From the NCBI GenBank assembly GCA_013322215.1, contig JAAMEZ010000047.1:422931-486930 (forward strand): a stretch of DNA of 64,000 bases. The letters are read 5' to 3'. The stretch is from Martinezella rhizogenes (lineage in GTDB: Bacteria > Pseudomonadota > Alphaproteobacteria > Rhizobiales > Rhizobiaceae). Position numbers and translations under genes: made by a program. The notes below the pieces were generated by a model, which did not search any database, was not told the DNA's origin, and was given only the letters and a program-made list of their open reading frames with translations. How positions within the stretch are numbered: position 1 is the first letter of the stretch; the number at the start of each line of letters is the position of its first letter. Positions 51,223 through 59,290 of the stretch are shown here, in pieces.

Positions 51223-52452
51223 TTACTTATACTGCTCGAGATCGGCAGCGGCCTTCTTCAGCGCATCCGCCGGCTGGGCCTGGCCCGTCACGACCGACTG
51301 GACCATGGCGATCATCACGTTCTGGAAGCCCTTATAGTCCTTGAAGAGCGGCTCGGGACCACCATAGGCGATGCCATCGATGAACGGCTTCCAAGAAGCG
51401 TCCTTCTTGACGAACTCGTCAACCATCGGAGACGGGCGCAGCGGCGTGAGGCCGGCGCCGCCCTGGAGCTCGTATTCGCCCTGCGGACCGGGAGACGTGA
51501 TGAACTTGGCGAGATCGATCGCCTTGTCCTCGACACCGCTGCCCTTGAAGACGGCAAGGCTGTCGGTGATGAGCAGCGTGCCCTGACCCTTGGCCGAAGG
51601 GCCGAGCGGCAGCGGTGCAACACCCCAATTGATCTTCGTTTCCTTCAAGCGAGCGGCGGCACCCGAACCGGCCTGGATCATGCCGACCTTGCCATCGAGG
51701 AAGATGGCGCGCATTTCGTTCTGCTCGTAAGCCGTCGGTCCTTCGACCGAGTAAGGCGTGATGTCCTTGTAGGCCTGAAGGGCGGCCAGCACTTCCGGGC
51801 TGTCAAGAACGATCTTGTCGCCGTCGATGACTTTACCGTTGTTGGTGTAAACCCAGTGCAGGAACTGGTGCATGGTGTTGTCGAAGGTCTTAGCCGAGAG
51901 GCCATAGCCGGGGATGCCGGTCTTTTCCTTGATCGCCTTGGCGTCGGCGATTTCCTCAGCCCAGGTGGTCGGCGGCTTTTCCGGATCGAGACCGGCCTGC
52001 TTGAAGAGGTCCTTGTTCCAGTAGAGCGCCTTGGTCGAGAAGGCGATCGGCGTGCCCCACTGCTGTCCATCGAACGTTACCGTGCCAACGATGCCCGGAT
52101 AATAGGCCTTCTTCTCATCGTCCGTCATCGGGATCGGAACGATCAGATCGTTGTCAGCGAACTGCTTAAGCGTGCGCGAGCCGACATAGGCCATGGCAAC
52201 GGGCGTGCCGGCTGCAGCGAGCGTCGTCGCCTTGTCCTGGCACTGTTCCCAGCCAACGACCTCAGGCTTCACCGCCCAGCCCGGATTCTTGTCTTCCCAC
52301 TGCTTTATATACTTCACATGGATCGGATCGATGCTGTCACCGCAATAGATCCAGCTGATTTCCTTGTCGGCGGCCTGGGCGTTCACAGCGCCAAGCGCGG
52401 TGGAGCCGAGCAAAGCAAGGGCAAGAAGCCCCGTCTTGAAATGGAATGTCAC
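51223..52452 (-). CDS. CUT1 ABC transporter sugar-binding protein
   Basis: A 409-residue family 1 periplasmic binding protein. The signal peptide is MTFHFKTGLLALALLGSTALGAVNAQA. The mature part has KYIKQWEDKNPGWAVKPEVVGW and the family 1 lobe-hinge segment FLDGKVGMIQAGSGAA. It captures the sugar in the periplasm and hands it to the two permeases upstream. An 84-base gap separates it from the ATPase gene; such gaps often hold a hairpin that favours extra binding-protein message. Confidence 0.92.
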   Translation of the reverse strand: MTFHFKTGLLALALLGSTALGAVNAQAADKEISWIYCGDSIDPIHVKYIKQWEDKNPGWAVKPEVVGWEQCQDKATTLAAAGTPVAMAYVGSRTLKQFADNDLIVPIPMTDDEKKAYYPGIVGTVTFDGQQWGTPIAFSTKALYWNKDLFKQAGLDPEKPPTTWAEEIADAKAIKEKTGIPGYGLSAKTFDNTMHQFLHWVYTNNGKVIDGDKIVLDSPEVLAALQAYKDITPYSVEGPTAYEQNEMRAIFLDGKVGMIQAGSGAAARLKETKINWGVAPLPLGPSAKGQGTLLITDSLAVFKGSGVEDKAIDLAKFITSPGPQGEYELQGGAGLTPLRPSPMVDEFVKKDASWKPFIDGIAYGGPEPLFKDYKGFQNVMIAMVQSVVTGQAQPADALKKAAADLEQYK

Positions 52453-52488
52453 GTTTAAGCTCCCGTTCTCTCTGGTGGTTGATTGATT

Positions 52489-53346
52489 TTATTGCTTCAC
52501 CGCGCCGGCGGTCAGACCGCTGACGAGATACCGTTGCAGGAAGAAGATCACGACCAGAGCCGGCGCGATGCCGACGAAACTTGCGGCCATGAGTTCGTTC
52601 CAGACGACCTCCTGCCGGCCGAAATAGGCAAACAGCCCAACCGGCAGCGGCATATATTCCGTCTTCGAATTGAAGGTAAGCGCATAGATGAACTGCTGTG
52701 CGTAGGAACCGATGAACGTGGTGATGGCGACAACGGTGATGCCCGGCATGGCGATCGGCAGGATGACGCGACGCAGCGTATAGAAATGGCTGGCGCCATC
52801 AACAAAGGCCGCCTCGTCGAGCTCCTTGGGAATGCGCATCATATAAGTGCGCAGCAACCAGATTCCGGAGGGAATGAGGAAAGCGACACCCGGTATGATC
52901 ATGGCAAAATAGGTGTTCAGCACGCCGAAGGAGCGCATGAGCCGGAACAACGGGATCAGCAGCACGGCGCCGGAGAACATGTTGACGGCAAGAAAGGCGC
53001 CGAGCAGCAGGCCGGAGCCTCGGAACTCGAAACGCGCGAAGGCATAGGCCGCCGGCACGACGAGGATCAGCACGATAATAGTGCTCACGCCGGAAATCAG
53101 GAACGAGTTGAAGATATACCAGCCGAAGCCGGGCACGCTGGTCCACATCGTGCGATAGGCCGCAAAGGAGCCATTTTCGGGAATGAACCGGTAGGGCGAC
53201 GAGAAAAGCTGACTGAGCGGCTTCAGCGAGACCAGGAACCCTTCGACGAAGGGCGCCAGCACGAAGGTCAGGAACAGCAGGATTCCGGCATAGATGCCGA
53301 TGAGCTCGTACCACTTGTAGCGATTGATCATGGCGGGCTGGCTCAT
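52489..53346 (-). CDS. CUT1 ABC transporter permease (MalG-like)
   Basis: A 285-residue permease with six predicted membrane segments. The EAA loop reads ELDEAAFVDGASHFYTLRRVILPIAMPG, the coupling motif to the ATPase. The start ATG 53346 overlaps the stop of the partner permease by four bases. The C-terminus QRYLVSGLTAGAVKQ is typical of MalG-like proteins. Confidence 0.93.
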   Translation of the reverse strand: MSQPAMINRYKWYELIGIYAGILLFLTFVLAPFVEGFLVSLKPLSQLFSSPYRFIPENGSFAAYRTMWTSVPGFGWYIFNSFLISGVSTIIVLILVVPAAYAFARFEFRGSGLLLGAFLAVNMFSGAVLLIPLFRLMRSFGVLNTYFAMIIPGVAFLIPSGIWLLRTYMMRIPKELDEAAFVDGASHFYTLRRVILPIAMPGITVVAITTFIGSYAQQFIYALTFNSKTEYMPLPVGLFAYFGRQEVVWNELMAASFVGIAPALVVIFFLQRYLVSGLTAGAVKQ

Positions 53347-54230
53347 CGCTGCTTGGCTCCCGTGGAAAAGCGGCTGGTCAGGCGGAAGTAGGCAAGGCAG
53401 AAGATCGACAGGAAGATGCAGATCAGCACCGCGCGGGCTGCACCCTCGCCATATTTGTAGGACCCGATCGCCGTTCGATAGGTGTCGATGATCATCGTCG
53501 TCGTTTCGCCGTTCGGGCCGCCGCGCGTCAAGATCCAGATGATATCGAAGGAATTGAAGGTGGCGATCAGCGACAGCATCGACATGGTGACCAGGGACGG
53601 CACCAGCAGCGGCAGGGTGATACGGCGGAAGCGATAGAAGCGGCCGGCGCCGTCCGTCCACGCGGCCTCATAGAGATCGTGCGGGATCGCCTGCATGGCG
53701 GCCAGCATATAAAGAGTGACCATCGGTACGCCGATCCAGACGTCGGTGACGATCGTCGCCCAGAAGGCAGTGCTGCCATAGGCAAGGAAAGCGACCGGGC
53801 TGTCGACGATGCCAAAACGCTGGAGCAGGCCGGAAATCATGCCGAACTGACCATTGTACATCCAGCCCCACATGAAGATGCCGATCGCCATCGGCACGAT
53901 CCAGGGCGGCATGGTCAGCACGCGAAAGAGCGCGCGGCCCGGAACGGCCGAGTTCAGTAGCGCTGCCCCCAACGTGCCGATGATCATCTTGATCGATACG
54001 GAGAAGAACGTCCAGATGAAGGTCCGGACAATGACGCCTGCGAAGGTGTCGTTGAAGATTTTGGCGTAGTTCTCGAAGCCGACCCAATTCGTCACCTTCT
54101 TCAACGACGCATCGGTGAAGGACAGGATTATGGTGTCAACGAGCGGATAGGCGACGATGACGGTGACGTAGAGGAGAGCCGGAAGAAGCAGGAGCCAGGC
54201 GAAGATGACCGTGCTGCGTTGAACACCCAT
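53343..54230 (-). CDS. CUT1 ABC transporter permease (MalF-like)
   Basis: A 295-residue permease with six predicted membrane segments. The EAA motif reads DLYEAAWTDGAGRFYRFRRITLPLLVPS. GGAGGGG lies just before ATG 54230. It is 13 bases after the Gfo/Idh gene and overlaps the MalG-like permease, so all are one operon. Confidence 0.93.
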   Translation of the reverse strand: MGVQRSTVIFAWLLLLPALLYVTVIVAYPLVDTIILSFTDASLKKVTNWVGFENYAKIFNDTFAGVIVRTFIWTFFSVSIKMIIGTLGAALLNSAVPGRALFRVLTMPPWIVPMAIGIFMWGWMYNGQFGMISGLLQRFGIVDSPVAFLAYGSTAFWATIVTDVWIGVPMVTLYMLAAMQAIPHDLYEAAWTDGAGRFYRFRRITLPLLVPSLVTMSMLSLIATFNSFDIIWILTRGGPNGETTTMIIDTYRTAIGSYKYGEGAARAVLICIFLSIFCLAYFRLTSRFSTGAKQR

Positions 54231-54243
54231 CCTGCGCCCCTCC

Positions 54244-55401
54244 CTAGGCGGCTCTTGAATGAAGAGCCTCGTCGAACTCGTCCCAGATCGGTCGGAGATC
54301 AACGACGGTCTTCTTCATGCGCGCCTCGTCCATCGAGAGCGCCAGAATGCCGGCCTCCAGCGCATTCTGGGTGGACACCGGCAGGTGCAGACCCGTTTTG
54401 ACGTGCGCGATGATATCGGCGGCCATCTGTTCGTCGGCACCATAGTGCTGCGAAAGCGTGGTGGCTGCGTAGGTCTTTTCGATCACCTTCTTGCCGGTCA
54501 GCATCTCGTGGACGTTGAAATAACCGCGAATGAAGTCGCCCTCGGCCATGCCGCGCGAGCCCATGATGGCAAAGCGGCGGAACTGGTCCGGCACGTTGAG
54601 ATTGGTGTGGAAGTTCATGCCGACGCCATTGGCATATTCGATGATCGCGACCTGGTAGTCGATGATGTCACCATCACTGTCGAAGACCTTGTCCGATCCC
54701 ATCCAGCCGCTCGGCTTGCGATGGAAGAGCTCGAGGTCGTTGATGCCCTCCCTTGCCGGGTCGTTTTCCGGAATGAAGCTCTTGCGGCCGCCGAAGCTTG
54801 CGACCCGTTCCGGCCGCGCACCGACCACACCATTATAGAGATCGAGATCGTGGCAGCATTTCTCGAGCATAAAGCTGCCGGAATAATGTTCGTAGCGGCG
54901 CCAGTCACGCATGAAGAAGGCGCCGTGATAGGGCTCGATATGCTCGGCCGCCTCGATAGAAACCACGTGGCCAAGCTTTCCTTCCGCCTGGGCGGTCAGA
55001 AGATCGCGATACATTGGCGAATAACGCAGCACGAGGCCGACATTCAGGCGCTCATGGCCAAACTTTGCCATCAGGCGGGCAAGCTCGATGCTGTCCTTGA
55101 TTGTCGTGACGATCGGCTTTTCGCAGAAGATCTTGAGCCCGGCCTCGAGGCCGATGCGGATGTGATCGAGATGCATGTGGTTCGGCGAACCGATCATCAG
55201 CAGATCGATCTTTTCGTTGGCAATCAGCTCTTGGGGTGTTGCGTAGGCTTTTCCGGCAGAGATGCCCTTTTCGAGCAAACCGGGCAGGCCCGCAGGCTCC
55301 GGATCAACATATCCGGCAATCTCGAAGTTCTCGTCGATCGCCTTGAAGACATAGCCCAGATAACCCAGGCGGAATCCCAGCCCAATGATTCCAACGCGCA
55401 T
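54244..55401 (-). CDS. Gfo/Idh/MocA-family oxidoreductase, importer operon
   Basis: A 385-residue dehydrogenase. VGIIGLGFRLGYLGYVFKAI forms the Rossmann start, IFCEKPIVTT holds the conserved Lys, and HDLDLYNGVVGARPERVASFGGRKSF lies in the substrate domain, with the CCHDLD motif carrying a His/Asp pair. It is first gene of the ABC importer operon and probably oxidises the imported sugar or its derivative. An inverted repeat just upstream is a candidate operator. Distinct from the Gfo/Idh protein at 3158-4144. Confidence 0.9.
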   Translation of the reverse strand: MRVGIIGLGFRLGYLGYVFKAIDENFEIAGYVDPEPAGLPGLLEKGISAGKAYATPQELIANEKIDLLMIGSPNHMHLDHIRIGLEAGLKIFCEKPIVTTIKDSIELARLMAKFGHERLNVGLVLRYSPMYRDLLTAQAEGKLGHVVSIEAAEHIEPYHGAFFMRDWRRYEHYSGSFMLEKCCHDLDLYNGVVGARPERVASFGGRKSFIPENDPAREGINDLELFHRKPSGWMGSDKVFDSDGDIIDYQVAIIEYANGVGMNFHTNLNVPDQFRRFAIMGSRGMAEGDFIRGYFNVHEMLTGKKVIEKTYAATTLSQHYGADEQMAADIIAHVKTGLHLPVSTQNALEAGILALSMDEARMKKTVVDLRPIWDEFDEALHSRAA

Positions 55402-55416
55402 GCTTTTATGTTCCCA

Positions 55417-55437
55417 TTACGTAATTTATTTTCGTAA
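55417..55437. promoter_or_regulatory. Inverted repeat TTACG-N11-CGTAA upstream of the importer operon
   Basis: TTACG and CGTAA face each other across 11 AT-rich bases, centred about 26 bases before the Gfo/Idh start. The left half is also the centre of a TTACGTAA palindrome. Position and AT-rich core suit an operator; the RpiR-family regulator at 45681-46544 is the obvious candidate, but this is inference. Confidence 0.5.
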
Positions 55438-55594
55438 CCTTGGGGCAAATTTTCGCATTCGTCAACGACGTTCGCGCATTTAACCAAAAACATGAAATTT
55501 ATTTTCAGATCGCCAACAAAACTTATACGATGTGATCATGAGGCCGCGCTCGTTTTGATTGCGCTGCCGCTTAATTCGGCAGGGTGCCTACGAC

Positions 55595-55927
55595 TTATCT
55601 ATCCGGACTGTTATATTGCCAATATTGGTAGTTCGGCTTTCTGGTGCTGCCGGAAATAACGCCATCCTGATCGCAAACATAACCGAGACGCGGCAGGCCC
55701 CGGTAGAATGGACCTTCGTGAAAATAATCTGCGTATACGGTGGCGGTGCGACATTGAAACTTTTCGTCAGCCGCCATTTTCGGCGCAGTTACTCCCGGAA
55801 GGTTCTTGTAAGGATAGACGGGAGCGACATATGGCTTGGGCAGGAGCGGGTTGTCGGCAAAGGCGACCGCCGGCATCAGGACCGCAAGGGACAAGGCAGC
55901 AATGGCGATTTTCGACTTGATCCACAT
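55595..55927 (-). CDS. Exported hypothetical protein
   Basis: A 110-residue protein with a signal peptide (MWIKSKIAIAALSLAVLMPAVAFA). The mature part is Pro/Tyr-rich (PLLPKPYVAPVYPYKNLPGV) and has two Cys in FQCRTATVYADYFHEGPFYRGLPRLGYVCDQDG that may form a disulfide. No family was recognised. It lies alone in an AT-rich stretch at the left margin of the polysaccharide genes. Confidence 0.68.
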   Translation of the reverse strand: MWIKSKIAIAALSLAVLMPAVAFADNPLLPKPYVAPVYPYKNLPGVTAPKMAADEKFQCRTATVYADYFHEGPFYRGLPRLGYVCDQDGVISGSTRKPNYQYWQYNSPDR

Positions 55928-56138
55928 GAACTGCTACGCTCCTTCACTAATGCGAGCGCAACGATCACACGCCGCATATCATGAATATAGTAGGGCCGCA
56001 GCCATGCGCCAACGGGTTCCCCGATCAAAATCGCGCGTAAGCGATGGTTTCCGCATCGCCAATGCAGGCCATTCACGCAACGTTACACCAAAAAAAATGC
56101 TTTTATCTACGAATACAACACAGGCGTGTGGCAGCCGT
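55928..56138. other. AT-rich intergenic stretch before GT25 gene
   Basis: Noticeably AT-rich, with oligo-A runs. No gene is recognised. It ends in a promoter-like sequence for the GT25 gene. Confidence 0.4.
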
Positions 56139-56166
56139 TTGCGACAAGTCATAAGCATGTTATATA
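56139..56166 (+). promoter_or_regulatory. Predicted promoter of the GT25 gene
   Basis: TTGCGA and TATATA are separated by 16 bases. Transcription would start near 56173, about 54 bases before the proposed start and 40 before AAGGAG (56213-56218). Confidence 0.6.
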
Positions 56167-56226
56167 GTATGAAAATTGCCATCTTGGTTGCTGTCGGCGC
56201 GATTTCTGTTTGAAGGAGTAGCAGTC

Positions 56227-57036
56227 ATTCTCGAACAGATTAATCGCATCCCTCCCCTTGTTGACCCGGAGATTGCTGACGATGCTGCTCAGCGGGTCTC
56301 CATCTATGTCATCAATCTCGATCGCTCGCGTGATCGCTGGGAGCGCCTGTGCAATCAGGCCGTCGAATACGATCTGCATATCACGCGCATTCCTGCCGTC
56401 GACGGCCGCATCATCGCAGAGGCGGACCGCGTCGATTTTTACCCGCATTCGTTCATCTACCACAACGGCCGCAAGCTTCTGCCGGGAGAATACGGATGCT
56501 ACCGCAGCCATCTGATCGCGCTTGAGCAATTCGTCGCCAGCGGCGACAAGATGGCGATCATCATGGAAGACGACGTCGAGCTCAACGAGAAGCTGATCCC
56601 ACGTGCAATCGCCGCGATGGACAGCGTCCAGGGTGCGCGTCTCGTCAAACTCGTCAACCATCGTCTCGTCGGCTTCAAGCAGATCTGCGAAACCAGCGAA
56701 AACGATGTCGTCGGCCGCTGCATGCATGGTCCGCAGGGGTCGGCTGCCTGTTATATCGTCAACCGCAAGGCAGCCAAGAAACTGCTGACGACGCTGAAGC
56801 CCATGCTTCTTCCTTATGACGTCGCCCTGGAACGCGGCTGGTCGACCGGCGTTGCGACATTCACGACCTTTGAAAATCTGGTCGACTTCAGCCCGCATCG
56901 CGCCGACACCACGATCGGCAAGCGCGTGCATTACCGCGCGGTAAAGCGGCATCCCCTGTTGCGGCTGACGGCACATTGGTTCCGCACCTGCGATCAGCTG
57001 CGCCGTTGGTACTACGCCGTCAAGGTCAAGCAATAA
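56227..57036 (+). CDS. Family 25 glycosyltransferase (LPS/EPS type), start codon uncertain
   Basis: A protein of about 269 residues. VSIYVINLDRSRDRWERL is the GT25 N-terminus, then ITRIPAVDGR, GEYGCYRSHL, and IIMEDDVELN as the metal-binding acidic loop. GPQGSAACYIVNRKAAKKLL is also typical. GT25 members add galactose or glucose to lipooligosaccharide. The start is odd: AAGGAG at 56213 is followed eight bases later by ATT at 56227, with no ATG, GTG or TTG in frame at proper distance. TTG 56176 lies in frame but almost at the predicted transcript start. The frame itself is certain. Confidence 0.85.
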   Translation: MLEQINRIPPLVDPEIADDAAQRVSIYVINLDRSRDRWERLCNQAVEYDLHITRIPAVDGRIIAEADRVDFYPHSFIYHNGRKLLPGEYGCYRSHLIALEQFVASGDKMAIIMEDDVELNEKLIPRAIAAMDSVQGARLVKLVNHRLVGFKQICETSENDVVGRCMHGPQGSAACYIVNRKAAKKLLTTLKPMLLPYDVALERGWSTGVATFTTFENLVDFSPHRADTTIGKRVHYRAVKRHPLLRLTAHWFRTCDQLRRWYYAVKVKQ

Positions 57037-57098
57037 CCGTCAGCAAAGCTTGGCGAAGGCTAAGCATGAAGAGCGGCCGTGCAATGGCGGATACGCTT

Positions 57099-59081
57099 CT
57101 ATAGTTGCGCGACGTTGTCGAGGTTCGGCTGATCGACGGTCAGGTCCGTCTCGCGCTCGCGATAGACCAGATCGACCACTTCGCTGCTCGGCGCATAGCC
57201 GGAAACGAGCTTTTGCAGCAGGGCTCTGGCCAAGGGTATGTCGTTTTCATTCAGCGCCGCCTCAAGCGCGGCAAGCCGCTTCGAGAGCTCCAGCCAGGGC
57301 AGGAAATCCTCCTTGGCCTGCATGATGCGGGGATGGCTGGTCGGCTGGGGATTGTCGCCGATCAATAGTTCTTCATAGAGCTTCTCGCCCGGTCGCAGGC
57401 CGGTGATTTCAAGCTCGATATCGCCATCCGGCTCGTCTTCGTCCCGTACGGTCAGACCGGACAGTTCCACCATGCGCCGCGCGAGATCGGCAATGCGCAC
57501 CGGTTCACCCATATCGAGCAGGAAGACATCGCCGCCGCCCGACATCGCGCCCGCCTGGATGACAAGCTGCGATGCCTCGGGAATGGTCATGAAATAACGG
57601 GTGATATCGGGATGCGTCAGCGTTATCGGGCCGCCGTCGCGGATCTGCTGACGAAAGAGCGGCACGACCGAACCGGAGGAGCCGAGCACATTGCCGAAGC
57701 GCACCATGGCGAAATTGGTACTGTCGGCACCGGGCTTGCGATCGGCGTCCATCGCCTGCAGCACCATTTCCGCCAATCGCTTGCTCGCACCCATGATGTT
57801 TGTCGGACGCACGGCCTTGTCAGTGCTGATGAGGACGAAATTCTCGACACCATGATCGCGCGCAGCTTCGGCCGCTATCTGCGTTCCGAGCACATTGTTG
57901 CGGATGCCTTCGACAGGATTGTATTCGACGAGCGGCACATGCTTGTAGGCAGCGGCATGATAGACCGTCTTCGGCCGCCAGGCTTCCATGATCTGCCGGA
58001 TACGCTGGTTGTCCCGGACCGAAGCAAGAAAGGGAATGATGCGCACATCGCCATGGCCGGCGGAGGCTACCGCCTTTTCCAGCTCGCCGTGAATGGCATA
58101 AAGGGCAAATTCGCTCTGTTCGACCAAAAGCAGCGAGGACGGTCCGTTCTTCAGAATCTGACGGCAGAGCTCGCTACCGATCGAACCGCCTGCGCCAGTG
58201 ACCATGACGACCTTGCCGCGAATATTCTTCTCGATCAGGCTGCGATCGGGGGCGATCACGTTGCGGCCGAGCAGGTCTTCGATGTCAAGCTCGCGCAGAT
58301 CGGAAACTGCGACACGGCCCTGCGCCAGCGCCGTCAGATCGGGCATTGTCCGCACCGTGACGCGAGCCTTGCGCATGTCCTCGAGGATTTCGTTGCGCCG
58401 TTGCCGCGTGGCATTCGGCAGGGCCAAGAGCACGCCCTTGATCTCGCCCGAAACTACGAGCGCCGGCAGATCGGCCGGATCGTAGATCGGCAAGCCGCCC
58501 ATGATGCTGCCATGCAGGTTGCGATCGTCATCGAGATAGCCGACGACATTGAGCTCGGCACTATTGGCAAGGGCACCCGTGAGCTGCCGTCCGGAAGCGC
58601 CGGCCCCGTAGACCAGAACCTTGGCGAGCTGATTGCGATTGAGGAGCCGCTGATAGGCATTGCCGAGCCAGTAGCGCGTCCACATGCGCGACAGGCCGAT
58701 CGCGATCAGCAACAGCAGGGGCTGCAAGATGCCGACCGTGCGCGGCACGCCCGGCACGCTGATCGCGGTGAAAACGGTCATGAAGGCGAGCGCATAGATC
58801 GCTACAGCCTTGACGACCGTCACGAAAGCAGACAGCCCGGCATAACGGAAAATCGCACGATAAAGGCCGAGTACGATGAAGATCGGTATGGCGAGCAGAA
58901 GAGAGACGATGGCCGGCAGCCACTCCACCCCCTCGAGAATGACCCAGTCGTCGAGGCGGAGACAATAAGCGAACCAGACCGTCAGCACGCAAAGGCTGGC
59001 ATCGACCAGCAGCGCAAGCGCACGCTTGGTCGAGCGCGGCAAAGCCAGAAACGGCAGAACGAGTTTATCCGCGGGCACCAT
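57099..59081 (-). CDS. Membrane UDP-sugar 4,6-dehydratase/epimerase (CapD/WbpM-like)
   Basis: A 660-residue protein. Four membrane segments lie in residues ~15-125, a first Rossmann-like domain (KVLVYGAGASGRQLTGAL) at ~155-260, and the catalytic SDR domain from ~290 (MVTGAGGSIGSELCRQIL) with VYHAAAYKHVPLVEYNP and LISTDKAVRPTNIMGASKRLAE. This long form acts on UDP-GlcNAc, giving precursors of N-acetylated 6-deoxy sugars for O-antigen or EPS. It lies downstream of the Wzz-like gene, 209 bases away. Confidence 0.92.
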   Translation of the reverse strand: MVPADKLVLPFLALPRSTKRALALLVDASLCVLTVWFAYCLRLDDWVILEGVEWLPAIVSLLLAIPIFIVLGLYRAIFRYAGLSAFVTVVKAVAIYALAFMTVFTAISVPGVPRTVGILQPLLLLIAIGLSRMWTRYWLGNAYQRLLNRNQLAKVLVYGAGASGRQLTGALANSAELNVVGYLDDDRNLHGSIMGGLPIYDPADLPALVVSGEIKGVLLALPNATRQRRNEILEDMRKARVTVRTMPDLTALAQGRVAVSDLRELDIEDLLGRNVIAPDRSLIEKNIRGKVVMVTGAGGSIGSELCRQILKNGPSSLLLVEQSEFALYAIHGELEKAVASAGHGDVRIIPFLASVRDNQRIRQIMEAWRPKTVYHAAAYKHVPLVEYNPVEGIRNNVLGTQIAAEAARDHGVENFVLISTDKAVRPTNIMGASKRLAEMVLQAMDADRKPGADSTNFAMVRFGNVLGSSGSVVPLFRQQIRDGGPITLTHPDITRYFMTIPEASQLVIQAGAMSGGGDVFLLDMGEPVRIADLARRMVELSGLTVRDEDEPDGDIELEITGLRPGEKLYEELLIGDNPQPTSHPRIMQAKEDFLPWLELSKRLAALEAALNENDIPLARALLQKLVSGYAPSSEVVDLVYRERETDLTVDQPNLDNVAQL

Positions 59082-59290
59082 CGGTCAGCTTTCCCCGGCG
59101 CCAGTCATCGGAGCAACGCACCGCTTTTCTCGCATAGATTGTCTCACAAAGTACCGCACAACGCCTAATGACCGTATCGCACTTTCTTTAGCAAGATCCA
59201 ATCATTCCCAGCGCCGATTTACATCTAGAACACTCGGCGCACAATTGCACCATCAATGCTGAAAAAGCCCGCAGCGCAAAAAAGGCCCGG

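Noticed and set aside
56169..56213. Tiny 14-codon frame MKIAILVAVGAISV as leader peptide of the GT25 gene
   Set aside because: The predicted transcript begins at about 56173, after its ATG, and no ribosome site precedes it.
57612..59168. Plus-strand open frame (518 codons) over the CapD-like gene
   Set aside because: Opposite-strand shadow without domains; the minus-strand gene has clear Rossmann and membrane motifs.
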